Shown here one piece after another: positions 1 to 7,917 of a DNA stretch of 64,000 nucleotides; the first letter of the stretch is position 1, and each line of letters opens with the position of its first letter. The position numbers and the translations under genes are program-made. The stretch covers positions 5,270,001 through 5,334,000 of the forward strand of contig NZ_JAPEMM010000001.1 in assembly GCF_026342735.1 (NCBI RefSeq), given 5' to 3'. The notes below the pieces were generated by a model. That model ran no database searches and was not told the DNA's origin. It worked only from the letters and a program-made list of their open reading frames with translations. This DNA comes from Streptomyces sp. NBC_00193. GTDB taxonomy: Bacteria > Actinomycetota > Actinomycetes > Streptomycetales > Streptomycetaceae.

Positions 1-1139
1 AGGCCGCCGTCAGGGCCGCCCAGCTCCCCGGGGCCCAGCCCATCCACCTCTACAAGAACAACACCGACAACAAGGGCGCCTCCTACGGCACGCACGAGAA
101 CTACCTGATGAAGCGGGAAACCCCCTTCTCGGACATCGTGCGCCACCTCACCCCCTTCTTCGTCTCCCGCCTCGTCTTCACCGGCGCCGGCCGCGTCGGC
201 ATCGGCCAGGACGGCCGCGAACACGGCTTCCAGATCAGCCAGCGCGCCGACTACTTCGAAGTCGAGGTCGGCCTCGAGACCACCCTCAAGCGCCCCATCA
301 TCAACACCCGGGACGAACCGCACTCCGACGCCGAGAAGTACCGCCGGCTCCACGTGATCATCGGAGACGCCAACCTCTCCGAGATCTCCACCTACCTCAA
401 GCTCGGCACCACCGCCCTCGTCCTGTCCATGATCGAAGACGGCTACATCAACGTCGACCTCGCCGTGGACCAGCCCGTACGCACCCTCCACCAGGTCTCC
501 CACGACCCCGACCTCCAGCACCTCATCACGCTGCGCAGCGGGCGGACGCTGACCGCCGTACAGCTTCAGATGGAGTACTACGAGCTCGCCAGGAAGTACG
601 TGGAGGAGCGTTTCGGCTCCGACGCGGACGAGCAGACCAAGGATGTGCTGGCCCGCTGGGAGGACGTGCTGGGCCGGCTCGAAACCGACCCGATGAGCCT
701 GTCGGGGGAGCTCGACTGGATCGCGAAGCGGGAGATCCTCGAGGGCTACCGGCGCCGGGACGGCCTCGGCTGGGACGCGGCCCGGCTGCACCTGGTGGAC
801 CTCCAGTACGCGGACGTACGGCCCGAGAAGGGGCTGTACAACCGCCTGGTGGCCCGCGGCAAGATGAAGCGGCTGCTGGAGGAGCCGGCGGTGGAGCGGG
901 CGCAGAGCAAGCCGCCGGAGGACACCCGGGCGTACTTCCGGGGGCGGTGCCTGGAGCAGTACGCGGACGACGTGGCGGCGGCCTCGTGGGACTCGGTGAT
1001 CTTCGATCTGCCGGGCCACGACTCCCTCCAGCGGGTCCCGACCCTGGAGCCCCTGCGGGGCACCCGTGCCCACGTGAAGGAGCTCCTGGACCGCTGTCGT
1101 ACGGCGGAGGACCTGGTCCGGGTGCTCTCGGGGCGGTAA
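1..1139 (+). CDS. dop: Dop, depupylase/deamidase of Pup (5' truncated)
   Basis: The gene enters from the left edge; codons run from base 3 and 378 residues are visible. Dop belongs to the glutamine-synthetase-like carboxylate-amine ligase fold and removes Pup from substrates (and deamidates Pup-Gln where needed). The fragment carries the family motif KNNTDN near its beginning and a PIINTRDEPHSDAEKYRRLH block almost identical to that in PafA at 6.4 kb, showing that the two are paralogues. The position directly upstream of pup, and features distinct from PafA, make this Dop. The N-terminal nucleotide-binding part lies outside the window. Confidence 0.95.
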   Translation, partial: AAVRAAQLPGAQPIHLYKNNTDNKGASYGTHENYLMKRETPFSDIVRHLTPFFVSRLVFTGAGRVGIGQDGREHGFQISQRADYFEVEVGLETTLKRPIINTRDEPHSDAEKYRRLHVIIGDANLSEISTYLKLGTTALVLSMIEDGYINVDLAVDQPVRTLHQVSHDPDLQHLITLRSGRTLTAVQLQMEYYELARKYVEERFGSDADEQTKDVLARWEDVLGRLETDPMSLSGELDWIAKREILEGYRRRDGLGWDAARLHLVDLQYADVRPEKGLYNRLVARGKMKRLLEEPAVERAQSKPPEDTRAYFRGRCLEQYADDVAAASWDSVIFDLPGHDSLQRVPTLEPLRGTRAHVKELLDRCRTAEDLVRVLSGR

Positions 1140-1158
1140 GCCTTTCCGGTCCCCGGGG

Positions 1159-1178
1159 CGGGGGCTGAAAGGCCCCCG
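1159..1178 (+). terminator. Hairpin downstream of dop
   Basis: A perfect 7-bp stem (CGGGGGC / GCCCCCG) with a 6-nt loop lies 19 nt after the dop stop codon. There is no T-tract, which is usual for GC-rich actinobacterial terminators. It probably separates dop transcription from the pup promoter region. Confidence 0.5.
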
Positions 1179-1228
1179 GCCCGGGAATCATGAAGACACC
1201 CGGACGTTATGAAAGTACCGGGACGGAT

Positions 1229-1254
1229 GTCGGACCCTCCTTGTAGGGTCCGAC
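1229..1254 (+). promoter_or_regulatory. Perfect inverted repeat upstream of pup
   Basis: GTCGGACCCT and AGGGTCCGAC form 10-bp perfect arms around a 6-nt spacer, 78 nt before the pup start. It may be an operator or a hairpin in the pup leader. A TAGAGT hexamer directly follows (1256-1261), so the repeat could overlap the promoter. Function is inferred only from symmetry and position. Confidence 0.4.
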
Positions 1255-1332
1255 GTAGAGTCTGATCTTGAGGGATCCCGAATTCGCGGGGTCTTTCACG
1301 TGAGCGTGCGAACCGAGCGGGGTGAGCTAGAC

Positions 1333-1545
1333 ATGGCGACCAAGGACACCGGCGGCGGACAGCAGAAGGCGCAGCGCTCGACCGAGGAGGTCGAGGAGGC
1401 CGCGGTCGAAGAATCGACCGACCTCAAGGAGCGACAGGAAAAGCTCTCCGACGACGTCGACTCCGTACTTGACGAGATTGACGATGTACTCGAAGAAAAC
1501 GCTGAGGATTTCGTTCGGAGCTTCGTACAAAAAGGCGGCGAGTAG
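1333..1545 (+). CDS. pup: Pup, prokaryotic ubiquitin-like protein
   Basis: This is a 70-residue, very acidic protein that is ligated through its C-terminal residue to substrate lysines and targets them to the proteasome. It has the disordered N-terminal half, the coiled-coil-forming segment with DSVLDEIDDVLEENAEDFVR around residues 43-62, and the C-terminal end VQKGGE. The last codon is GAG (Glu), so the encoded form is already the ligation-competent GGE; Mycobacterium encodes GGQ and needs Dop deamidation. I chose ATG 1333 (family start MATKD) over the upstream GTG 1300. A GGTGAG sequence at 1321-1326 may serve as a weak ribosome site. Confidence 0.96.
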   Translation: MATKDTGGGQQKAQRSTEEVEEAAVEESTDLKERQEKLSDDVDSVLDEIDDVLEENAEDFVRSFVQKGGE

Positions 1546-1573
1546 CCTTCGAATCTAAGGTGAATCCGCCAGT

Positions 1574-2182
1574 GTGTGCTCCATGTCCCATGGAACGAAG
1601 TGGTGCCGCGGGTGTGCCCGTGACATACCACTGAGCGGATTCGCCTCGGATCGCAATCGGAGCGACGGGCTTCAGCCCAGATGTCGTGAGTGTGTGGCGG
1701 CGTACGGTGCCGAGCACTATCGGCGCCGCCAGGCAGCCAAAGGCAAGGTCGTCAAGGAGCACGTGGAAGTGCCGGCGGGGCACAAGCTCTGCCGACTGTG
1801 CGGGGTGGTCAAGCCGCACAGTGAATGGCACAAGAACGCAAGTGCTTCTGACGGGCTGTCTACTCGCTGCAAGACCTGCCGTGCCGTCCTCGGTCGGGCC
1901 GGCCATCTCAAACGGGCCTACGGCATCACCGAGGGCGAGCGGGACGGGATGATTGCCGCCCAGGGCGGGGTCTGCGTGATCTGCCAAGAAGCTCCGGCGG
2001 AGCATGTGGATCACGATCACCAGACGGGTAAGGTCCGAGGCGTACTTTGCTTCGGCTGCAACGCGGGAATCGGGCAACTCAAGGATCGGCCGGACGTCTT
2101 GAGGCGTGCAGCCGCCTACGTGGAAGGAAACCTGTGGAACCCAACATTCGAAGCACAGGGCGTCTGCCGGCAGCCTTCCTGA
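1574..2182 (+). CDS. HNH endonuclease, recombination endonuclease VII type
   Basis: A 202-residue protein with two N-terminal Cys4 zinc modules (CRGC...CREC, about residues 12-42, and CRLC...CKTC, about 73-104) followed by an endonuclease VII-like domain with CVIC, VDHDH and VLCFGCNAGIG (about 138-167), the HNH beta-beta-alpha metal site. The relatives I know are phage T4 endonuclease VII-type Holliday-junction or branch nucleases. It lies between pup and prcB and its 3' end overlaps prcB by 49 nt, so it is cotranscribed with the proteasome genes. AAGGTGA at 1557-1563 favours GTG 1574 (10-nt spacing); ATG 1583 is the alternative. Its cellular role is unknown; a host function is inferred from its fixed place in the locus. 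Confidence 0.85.
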   Translation: MCSMSHGTKWCRGCARDIPLSGFASDRNRSDGLQPRCRECVAAYGAEHYRRRQAAKGKVVKEHVEVPAGHKLCRLCGVVKPHSEWHKNASASDGLSTRCKTCRAVLGRAGHLKRAYGITEGERDGMIAAQGGVCVICQEAPAEHVDHDHQTGKVRGVLCFGCNAGIGQLKDRPDVLRRAAAYVEGNLWNPTFEAQGVCRQPS

Positions 2183-2973
2183 CGCCGGGGTCGTCGTCCT
2201 TCATGGACTTCTTGGGCGCGCACCAGCCCGAGATGCTCCCGGGCAACCGGAAGCTGCCCGACGGGGTCATCGAGGCGCCGCACGGGACGACCATCGTGGC
2301 CGCCACCTTCCCCGGCGGGGTCGTGCTCGCCGGTGACCGGCGGGCGACCATGGGGAACATGATCGCGCAGCGGGACATCGAGAAGGTGTTCCCGGCGGAC
2401 GAGTACTCCGCCGTCGGCATCGCCGGCACCGCCGGTCTGGCCGTGGAGATGGTGAAGCTGTTCCAGCTGGAGCTGGAGCACTTCGAGAAGGTCGAGGGGG
2501 CGACCCTCAGTCTCGAAGGTAAGGCGAACCGGCTCTCCACCATGATCCGGAGCAATCTGGGGATGGCGATGCAGGGGCTCGCCGTGGTCCCGCTCTTCGC
2601 GGGGTACGACGAGGCCAAGGAGAGGGGCCGGATCTTCTCCTACGACGTGACCGGCGGCCGCTCGGAGGAGCACGGCTTCGCCGCGACCGGTTCGGGCTCG
2701 ATCTTCGCCCGCGGCTCGATGAAGAAGCTGTACCACTCCAAGCTGACGGAGGAGGAGGCCACGACGCTCGTCGTGCAGGCGTTGTACGACGCCGCGGACG
2801 ACGACTCGGCCACCGGCGGTCCGGACCTCTACCGCCACATCTACCCCATCGTCACCGTCATGACCGACGAGGGATTCCGCAGGCTGACCGACGAGGAGTC
2901 CTCGGAGCTGGCCCGCAAGATCACGAACCGGCGGCTGGAGCAGCCCGACGGTCCGCGCGCCGCTCTGCTCTGA
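2134..2973 (+). CDS. prcB: Proteasome beta subunit
   Basis: This is the catalytic subunit of the 20S core particle. The 279-residue precursor has a 51-residue propeptide that ends in PHG, followed by the N-terminal nucleophile Thr52 (TTIVAATF) exposed by autoprocessing; GDRRATMGN follows. I chose GTG 2134 because GGAAGGA (2122-2128) precedes it at a good distance and it gives the usual N-terminus (VEPNIRSTG). An in-frame TTG at 2047 would add 29 unlikely residues. The start lies inside the preceding nuclease gene, suggesting translational coupling. prcA follows after 50 nt. Confidence 0.96.
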   Translation: MEPNIRSTGRLPAAFLTPGSSSFMDFLGAHQPEMLPGNRKLPDGVIEAPHGTTIVAATFPGGVVLAGDRRATMGNMIAQRDIEKVFPADEYSAVGIAGTAGLAVEMVKLFQLELEHFEKVEGATLSLEGKANRLSTMIRSNLGMAMQGLAVVPLFAGYDEAKERGRIFSYDVTGGRSEEHGFAATGSGSIFARGSMKKLYHSKLTEEEATTLVVQALYDAADDDSATGGPDLYRHIYPIVTVMTDEGFRRLTDEESSELARKITNRRLEQPDGPRAALL

Positions 2974-3023
2974 CCAGCCCGCTCAGACCTCCTCGTCGTC
3001 CAGAAGAAAGGGACGGAAAGCCG

Positions 3024-3788
3024 GTGTCGACTCCGTTCTATGTGTCACCCCAGCAGGCCATGGCCGACCGGGCGGAATACGCCCGCAAGGGCATCGCCCG
3101 CGGTCGCAGCCTTGTTGTGATCCAGTACGCCGACGGCATCGTGTTCGTCGGTGAGAACCCGTCCCGTGCGCTGCACAAGTTCAGCGAGATCTACGACCGG
3201 ATCGGCTTCGCGGCCGCCGGCAAGTACAACGAGTACGAGAACCTGCGGATCGGCGGTGTGCGGTACGCGGATCTGCGTGGATACACCTACGACCGTGACG
3301 ATGTGACGGCCCGTGGGCTGGCGAACGTCTACGCGCAGACGCTCGGCACGATCTTCTCGAGTGCGGGGGAGAAGCCGTACGAGGTGGAGCTGGTGGTGGC
3401 GGAGGTCGGTGCGACCGCTGCCGGGGACCAGATCTACCGGCTGCCGCACGACGGGTCGATCGTCGACGAGCACGGGTCCGTCGCCGTGGGTGGCAACGCC
3501 GAGCAGATCAGTACCTACCTCGACCAGCGGCACCAGGACGGGATGACCCTGTCGGAGGCGCTGAAGCTGGCGGTGCAGGCGCTGTCGAGCCAGGCGAACG
3601 GCACGGACAAGTCGATTCCGGCGGAGCGGCTGGAGGTGGCGGTGCTGGACCGTACGCGGGCCCAGCAGCGCAAGTTCAAGCGGATCCGTGGCCGGCAGCT
3701 GTCGCGGCTTCTGGAGGCGGATGTTCCGGCGGCGGCCCAGGCGGATGCCGTGTCGAACGACGAGACTCCTGAAGAGGAAGCCGAGTAG
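3024..3788 (+). CDS. prcA: Proteasome alpha subunit
   Basis: This 254-residue subunit forms the outer rings and the gated entry pore of the 20S core particle. The N-terminal STPFYVSPQQAM matches the gating peptide and H0 helix of actinobacterial alpha subunits, and ARKGIARGRSLVVIQYADG follows. The C-terminus is a flexible acidic tail. GTG 3024 is preceded by AAGGGACGGAAAG (3008-3020). It is the last gene of the pup-prcBA run, ended by a strong hairpin at 3810. Confidence 0.96.
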   Translation: MSTPFYVSPQQAMADRAEYARKGIARGRSLVVIQYADGIVFVGENPSRALHKFSEIYDRIGFAAAGKYNEYENLRIGGVRYADLRGYTYDRDDVTARGLANVYAQTLGTIFSSAGEKPYEVELVVAEVGATAAGDQIYRLPHDGSIVDEHGSVAVGGNAEQISTYLDQRHQDGMTLSEALKLAVQALSSQANGTDKSIPAERLEVAVLDRTRAQQRKFKRIRGRQLSRLLEADVPAAAQADAVSNDETPEEEAE

Positions 3789-3809
3789 AGCGAGCATGTA
3801 GTGCGTGGG

Positions 3810-3838
3810 AGCGCCCCTGGCCGTCGGCCGGGGGCGCT
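3810..3838. terminator. Bidirectional terminator between prcA and lacI-type gene
   Basis: A 13-bp stem (AGCGCCCCTGGCC / GGCCGGGGGCGCT, one G-T wobble) with a 3-nt loop is followed by TTT on the + strand. It lies between the convergent 3' ends of prcA and the LacI-family gene and can serve both. Confidence 0.85.
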
Positions 3839-3853
3839 TTCGCGTGTCCGGGC

Positions 3854-4864
3854 TCAGGCGCTGGGCGCGGGTCCCGTGGAGTCGCGGACGACGAGGTGGA
3901 CGGGGATGTCGGCCGGGGGCAGGAGGGAGCCTGGGCTGCCTTCGAGGACGGCGAGGAGGGCGGTCATGCCCTGTTCGCCGACGCGTTCGGCGGGGAGGTG
4001 GACGGTGGTGAGTTCCGGTTCGACGGCGGTGGCGAGGGCGAGGTCGTCGAAGCCGGTGACGGAGAGGTCCTGGGGGATGCGCAGGCCGAGGCGGCGGGCG
4101 GCTTTGCAGGCGCCGGCGGCCAGGATGTCGTCGTCGCAGACGACGGCGGTGGGGCGGCGGTCCGCGGGGGTGTCCAGGGCGGCTTCCGTGGCCGTACGGG
4201 CGGCTTCCACGCTGAGGTGGGCCCGTACGGTGCGGAGCTCGGCTCCGGGCGGCAGGAGGGCGGCCAGGGCGTTCGCGCGGACGTCGAAGGTCCAGGAGTC
4301 GATGGCGGAGGCGAGGTGGAGGAAGCGGCGGTGGCCGTGGGTGAGGAGGTGCTCGACGGTTTGGCGCATGCCGTCGGCGATGGCGAGGTTGACGTGGGCG
4401 TCGGCGGTGTCGGCGGTGGGGTCGCTGTCGAGCATGACGAGGGGGAGGGTGTCGCCGCCGAGGGCGTGGAGGGCGTCTGCTGCCATGGAGGAGGCGATGA
4501 CTCCGTCGAGGGCGGCGCGGGCGGAGGCGAAGGGGTCGCGGGCGGGGCCGGTGCCGTCGGGGGAGGGGTAGAGGACGACGCCGAAGCCGTGTTCGGCGGC
4601 GATGCGGGCGGCGCCGGTGTAGACGCGGGCGAAGAATTCGTTGGTGAGGGCGGGGACGACGAGGAGGGCGGTGCGGGTGGAGCCGAGGCGGAGGTTGCGG
4701 GCGGCGAGGTTGGGGCGGTAGCCGAGTTCGGTGGCGGTGTGGCGGACGTGGTCGGCGGTGCGTTCGGAGACGCGGCCGCGCCATTTGTCGCCGAGGACGA
4801 GGGAGACGGTGGCCTGGGAGACTCCGGCGGCGGTGGCCACGTCGCGGCTGGTGGGTCTCGTCAC
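3854..4864 (-). CDS. LacI-family transcriptional regulator
   Basis: A 336-residue DNA-binding repressor. The N-terminal helix-turn-helix reads TSRDVATAAGVSQATVSLVL (residues 4-23), followed by the hinge GYRPNLAARNLR and a periplasmic-binding-protein-like effector domain with the typical end CDDDILAAGACKAARRLGL...VTGFDD. I chose GTG 4864 because AGGAG stands 4 nt upstream; an ATG 30 codons further up would place extra sequence before the HTH. It is divergent from an MFS transporter gene that it most likely controls through the dyad at 4939-4963. The effector is not predictable from sequence. Confidence 0.9.
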   Translation of the reverse strand: MTRPTSRDVATAAGVSQATVSLVLGDKWRGRVSERTADHVRHTATELGYRPNLAARNLRLGSTRTALLVVPALTNEFFARVYTGAARIAAEHGFGVVLYPSPDGTGPARDPFASARAALDGVIASSMAADALHALGGDTLPLVMLDSDPTADTADAHVNLAIADGMRQTVEHLLTHGHRRFLHLASAIDSWTFDVRANALAALLPPGAELRTVRAHLSVEAARTATEAALDTPADRRPTAVVCDDDILAAGACKAARRLGLRIPQDLSVTGFDDLALATAVEPELTTVHLPAERVGEQGMTALLAVLEGSPGSLLPPADIPVHLVVRDSTGPAPSA

Positions 4865-4938
4865 ACGGTGCTCCTGTAGTGCGAGGTCGCGGAGGGTGCG
4901 GGTGTCGGGTGGGTGGACCGTCCGACTGTGGTCATGGT

Positions 4939-4963
4939 ACGTATGACCGGTCACGTTATACGT
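4939..4963. promoter_or_regulatory. Operator-like dyad between lacI-type gene and MFS gene
   Basis: Two nested symmetries are visible: ACGTAT (4939-4944) and ATACGT (4958-4963) as inverted arms, and inside them the perfect palindrome TGACCGGTCA (4944-4953). A central CG palindrome fits LacI-family operators. The site sits in the 143-bp divergent promoter region. Confidence 0.55.
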
Positions 4964-5007
4964 ATTACTTGGTACTCCCGGCTGGTTCCGGGCAGAAGGG
5001 GGCGGAC

Positions 5008-6306
5008 ATGGCCGCGGGTTACGCGGAGCTGCTCAGGACCCGGCATGCCGCGAGGCTGCTGGTGGGCACGCTCATAGGCCGGCTGCCGAACGGGACGGGG
5101 CCGATCGCGATCGTGCTGTTCACCCGGGCGGAGGGCGGCAGCTACAGCCTGGCGGGTGCGCTCGCGGCCGCGTACGGGGTGTCGAACGCGGTGGGGCAGC
5201 CGTTGCTGGGGCGGGCGGTGGACCTGTTCGGGCAGCCGCGGGTGCAGTTGCCGGCGGCGGTGGTGTCGGCGCTGGGCATGGTGTGGCTGGCGCTGGCCGG
5301 TACCGGGTCGGCCGTGGTGGCGTACGCGGCGGTGGTGGTCGCGGGGCTGTTCACGCCGCCGCTGGAGGGCGGGCTGCGGGCGCTGTGGCCGAGCGTGCTG
5401 GGCGGCAAGGAGGAGCGGGTCCACGCGGCGTACGCGATGGACGCGGTGGCCCAGGAGGTCATGTTCACGGTGGGGCCGCTGCTGGTGACCCTGTGCGTGG
5501 CGCTGTGGGATCCGGCGGCGGCGCTGCTGGTGATCAACGGGATCGGGGTGCTGGGGGCGCTGTCGGTCGTGGTGTCGGAGCCTTCGCGTACGTGGCGTTC
5601 GGAGCCGCGGGAGGCGCACTGGCTGGGTGCGCTGCGCTCGCCGGGTCTGCTGGCGTTGCTGGGGGCGTTCTTCTTCGTGGGGACGGCGCTGGGGTCGATC
5701 ACGGTGGCGGGTGTGGCGTACGCGGACGAGCACGGTGGTCAGGCGGTGTACGGCTGGCTGATGGCGGCGCTGGGTCTGGGCGCGCTGTTCGGTGGCGTGC
5801 TGTACGGGGCGCGGCAGTGGGCGGGTGCGCCGGAGCGGCGGCTGCGTTTGCTGGTGGCGTTGCTGGCGGTGTGTTACCTGCCGTTGATGCTGGTGCCGGG
5901 TGTGGTGGCGATGACGGGGTTCGCGGCGCTGGCGGGGGTGTTCCTGGCTCCGGCTCTGGCGTGTGCGTTCATCGTGGTGGACCGGCATGCTCCGGCGGGG
6001 ACGGTGACGGAGGCGTTCTCGTGGCTGGTGACGTTCTTCGGGGTGGGTGCGGCGATCGGTACGGCGGCGGCGGGTCCTTCGGTGGAGGCGGGGGGTACGG
6101 CGGCGGGGTTCGCGGTGGCGAGCGTGGCGGGGGCCGCGGCGCTGCTGGTGCTGACGGTGACTCAGCGGGTGCTGGCGCGTCCGGGTGCGAGCCGTGCGGT
6201 GGCGGGGTCGGTGCCGGGGTCCGCGCAGGGTCCGGCGGCGGGGCCCGCGGCGGGTTCGGCGGGGCCGTTGGAGGGCTCTGCGGAGGCGTCGGTGACGGGG
6301 TCTTAG
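5008..6306 (+). CDS. MFS transporter
   Basis: This 432-residue integral membrane protein has about 12 hydrophobic segments, opening with AARLLVGTLIGRLPNGTGPI. It resembles drug/metabolite MFS efflux proteins of actinomycetes, and the C-terminal 35 residues are a Gly/Ala/Ser/Pro-rich tail. ATG 5008 follows GAAGGGGG (4995-5002). It is divergently paired with the LacI regulator. Substrate unknown. It lies between the proteasome core genes and pafA, but nothing in the sequence links it to pupylation. Confidence 0.85.
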   Translation: MAAGYAELLRTRHAARLLVGTLIGRLPNGTGPIAIVLFTRAEGGSYSLAGALAAAYGVSNAVGQPLLGRAVDLFGQPRVQLPAAVVSALGMVWLALAGTGSAVVAYAAVVVAGLFTPPLEGGLRALWPSVLGGKEERVHAAYAMDAVAQEVMFTVGPLLVTLCVALWDPAAALLVINGIGVLGALSVVVSEPSRTWRSEPREAHWLGALRSPGLLALLGAFFFVGTALGSITVAGVAYADEHGGQAVYGWLMAALGLGALFGGVLYGARQWAGAPERRLRLLVALLAVCYLPLMLVPGVVAMTGFAALAGVFLAPALACAFIVVDRHAPAGTVTEAFSWLVTFFGVGAAIGTAAAGPSVEAGGTAAGFAVASVAGAAALLVLTVTQRVLARPGASRAVAGSVPGSAQGPAAGPAAGSAGPLEGSAEASVTGS

Positions 6307-6431
6307 GCGGGCCCGCGGGCGGGCGGGGGACGGGCCGGCGGGCGGTCGGCGGGGTGGTCTCTCGGGAAAATGATCGAAACGGCGCCTGCGAACTCGGTTT
6401 CAGAACAGAGCAGAAGGCGTAATGTTCAGTC

Positions 6432-7793
6432 ATGGACCGCCGCATTTTCGGGCTGGAGAACGAGTACGGCGTCACGTGCACGTTCAGGGGACAGCGCCGA
6501 CTGTCTCCTGACGAAGTGGCGCGCTACCTCTTCCGCCGTGTTGTGTCATGGGGCCGCAGTAGCAATGTCTTCCTGCGGAACGGCGCCCGCCTCTACCTCG
6601 ACGTGGGTTCGCATCCGGAGTATGCAACTCCCGAATGCGACAACCTGATCGAACTGGTCACCCACGACAAGGCCGGCGAGCGCATTCTCGAAGGCCTGCT
6701 CGTCGACGCCGAACGCCGCCTGCACGAGGAGGGAATCGCGGGCGACGTCTATCTGTTCAAGAACAACACCGACTCGGCGGGAAACTCGTACGGCTGCCAC
6801 GAGAACTACCTGGTGGCCCGGCACGGGGAATTCTCCCGGCTGGCGGACATTCTGATCCCGTTCCTCGTCACGCGGCAGCTGATCTGCGGCGCGGGCAAGG
6901 TGCTGCAGACGCCCCGGGGTGCGGTCTACTGCGTGAGTCAGCGGGCCGAGCACATCTGGGAGGGTGTCAGTTCGGCCACGACCCGTTCGCGGCCGATCAT
7001 CAACACCCGGGACGAGCCGCACGCGGACGCGGAGCGTTACCGGCGTCTGCACGTGATCGTGGGCGACTCGAACATGTCCGAGACGACCATGCTGCTGAAG
7101 GTCGGGGCGACCGATCTGGTGCTGCGCATGATCGAGGCGGGCACGGTGATGCGGGACCTGACGCTGGAGAACCCGATCCGGGCGATCCGGGAGGTCAGTC
7201 ACGACATCACGGGTCAGCGCAAGGTGCGGCTCGCGAGCGGTCGGGAGGCTTCCGCGCTGGAGATCCAGCGGGAGTACTACGACAAGGCGGTGGACTTCGC
7301 GGAGCGCCGGGGCATCCGTGAGGGTGTCGTGGACCAGGTGCTGGAGCTGTGGGGCCGGACGCTGGACGCGATCGACGCGGAGGACCTGGACCGGATCGGG
7401 ACCGAGATCGACTGGGTGATGAAGTACCAGCTGATCGAGCGGTACCGGGCGAAGCACAACATGACGATGTCGAATCCGCGGGTGGCTCAGATAGACCTCG
7501 CGTATCACGACATCCACCGCAGGCGCGGGCTGTACTACCTGCTGGAGCGCAAGGGGCAGGCGGCGCGGATCTGCAACGACCTCAAGATCTTCGAGGGCAA
7601 GTCGGTTCCTCCGCAGACGACGAGGGCGCGGTTGCGTGGTGATTTCATCCGTCGTGCGCAGGAGCAGCGGCGGGACTTCACGGTCGACTGGGTGCATCTG
7701 AAGCTGAACGACCAGGCGCAGCGCACGGTGCTGTGCAAGGACCCGTTCCGGTCGGTGGACGACCGGGTGGAGAAGCTGATCGCGGGGATGTAG
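6432..7793 (+). CDS. pafA: PafA, Pup-protein ligase
   Basis: A 453-residue enzyme that uses ATP to phosphorylate the C-terminal Glu of Pup and couples it to substrate lysine. The start MDRRIFGLENEYGV contains the GxE-type nucleotide/metal motif of the family; KNNTDSAGNSYGCHENY and the PIINTRDEPHADAERYRRLH block follow and match Dop at the left end of the window. Full length and intact. ATG 6432 follows AGAAGG (6412-6417). The gene stands alone between the MFS gene and two FKBP genes and is closed by a hairpin at 7834. Confidence 0.97.
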   Translation: MDRRIFGLENEYGVTCTFRGQRRLSPDEVARYLFRRVVSWGRSSNVFLRNGARLYLDVGSHPEYATPECDNLIELVTHDKAGERILEGLLVDAERRLHEEGIAGDVYLFKNNTDSAGNSYGCHENYLVARHGEFSRLADILIPFLVTRQLICGAGKVLQTPRGAVYCVSQRAEHIWEGVSSATTRSRPIINTRDEPHADAERYRRLHVIVGDSNMSETTMLLKVGATDLVLRMIEAGTVMRDLTLENPIRAIREVSHDITGQRKVRLASGREASALEIQREYYDKAVDFAERRGIREGVVDQVLELWGRTLDAIDAEDLDRIGTEIDWVMKYQLIERYRAKHNMTMSNPRVAQIDLAYHDIHRRRGLYYLLERKGQAARICNDLKIFEGKSVPPQTTRARLRGDFIRRAQEQRRDFTVDWVHLKLNDQAQRTVLCKDPFRSVDDRVEKLIAGM

Positions 7794-7833
7794 GGCTCCG
7801 CTCGGCGCCGCGTGCATCGCATTGATCTCGGCC

Positions 7834-7863
7834 AGGGCCTCGTACGATCTCGTACGGGGCCCT
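7834..7863 (+). terminator. Hairpin after pafA
   Basis: A 13-bp stem (AGGGCCTCGTACG / CGTACGGGGCCCT, one wobble) with a 4-nt loop lies 41 nt after the pafA stop and about 10 nt before a TAGAGT hexamer (7874-7879), a possible -10 box for the FKBP lipoprotein gene. Confidence 0.65.
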
Positions 7864-7917
7864 GTCCACGCCTTAGAGTGGCGACGACCTATGTGCCGTC
7901 TGAGATCTGAGGAACAC

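Noticed and set aside
3045..4784. A 579-codon minus-strand frame across prcA and the LacI gene
   Set aside because: The translation is almost only Arg/Pro/His and covers two real genes and a terminator; typical GC-driven artefact.
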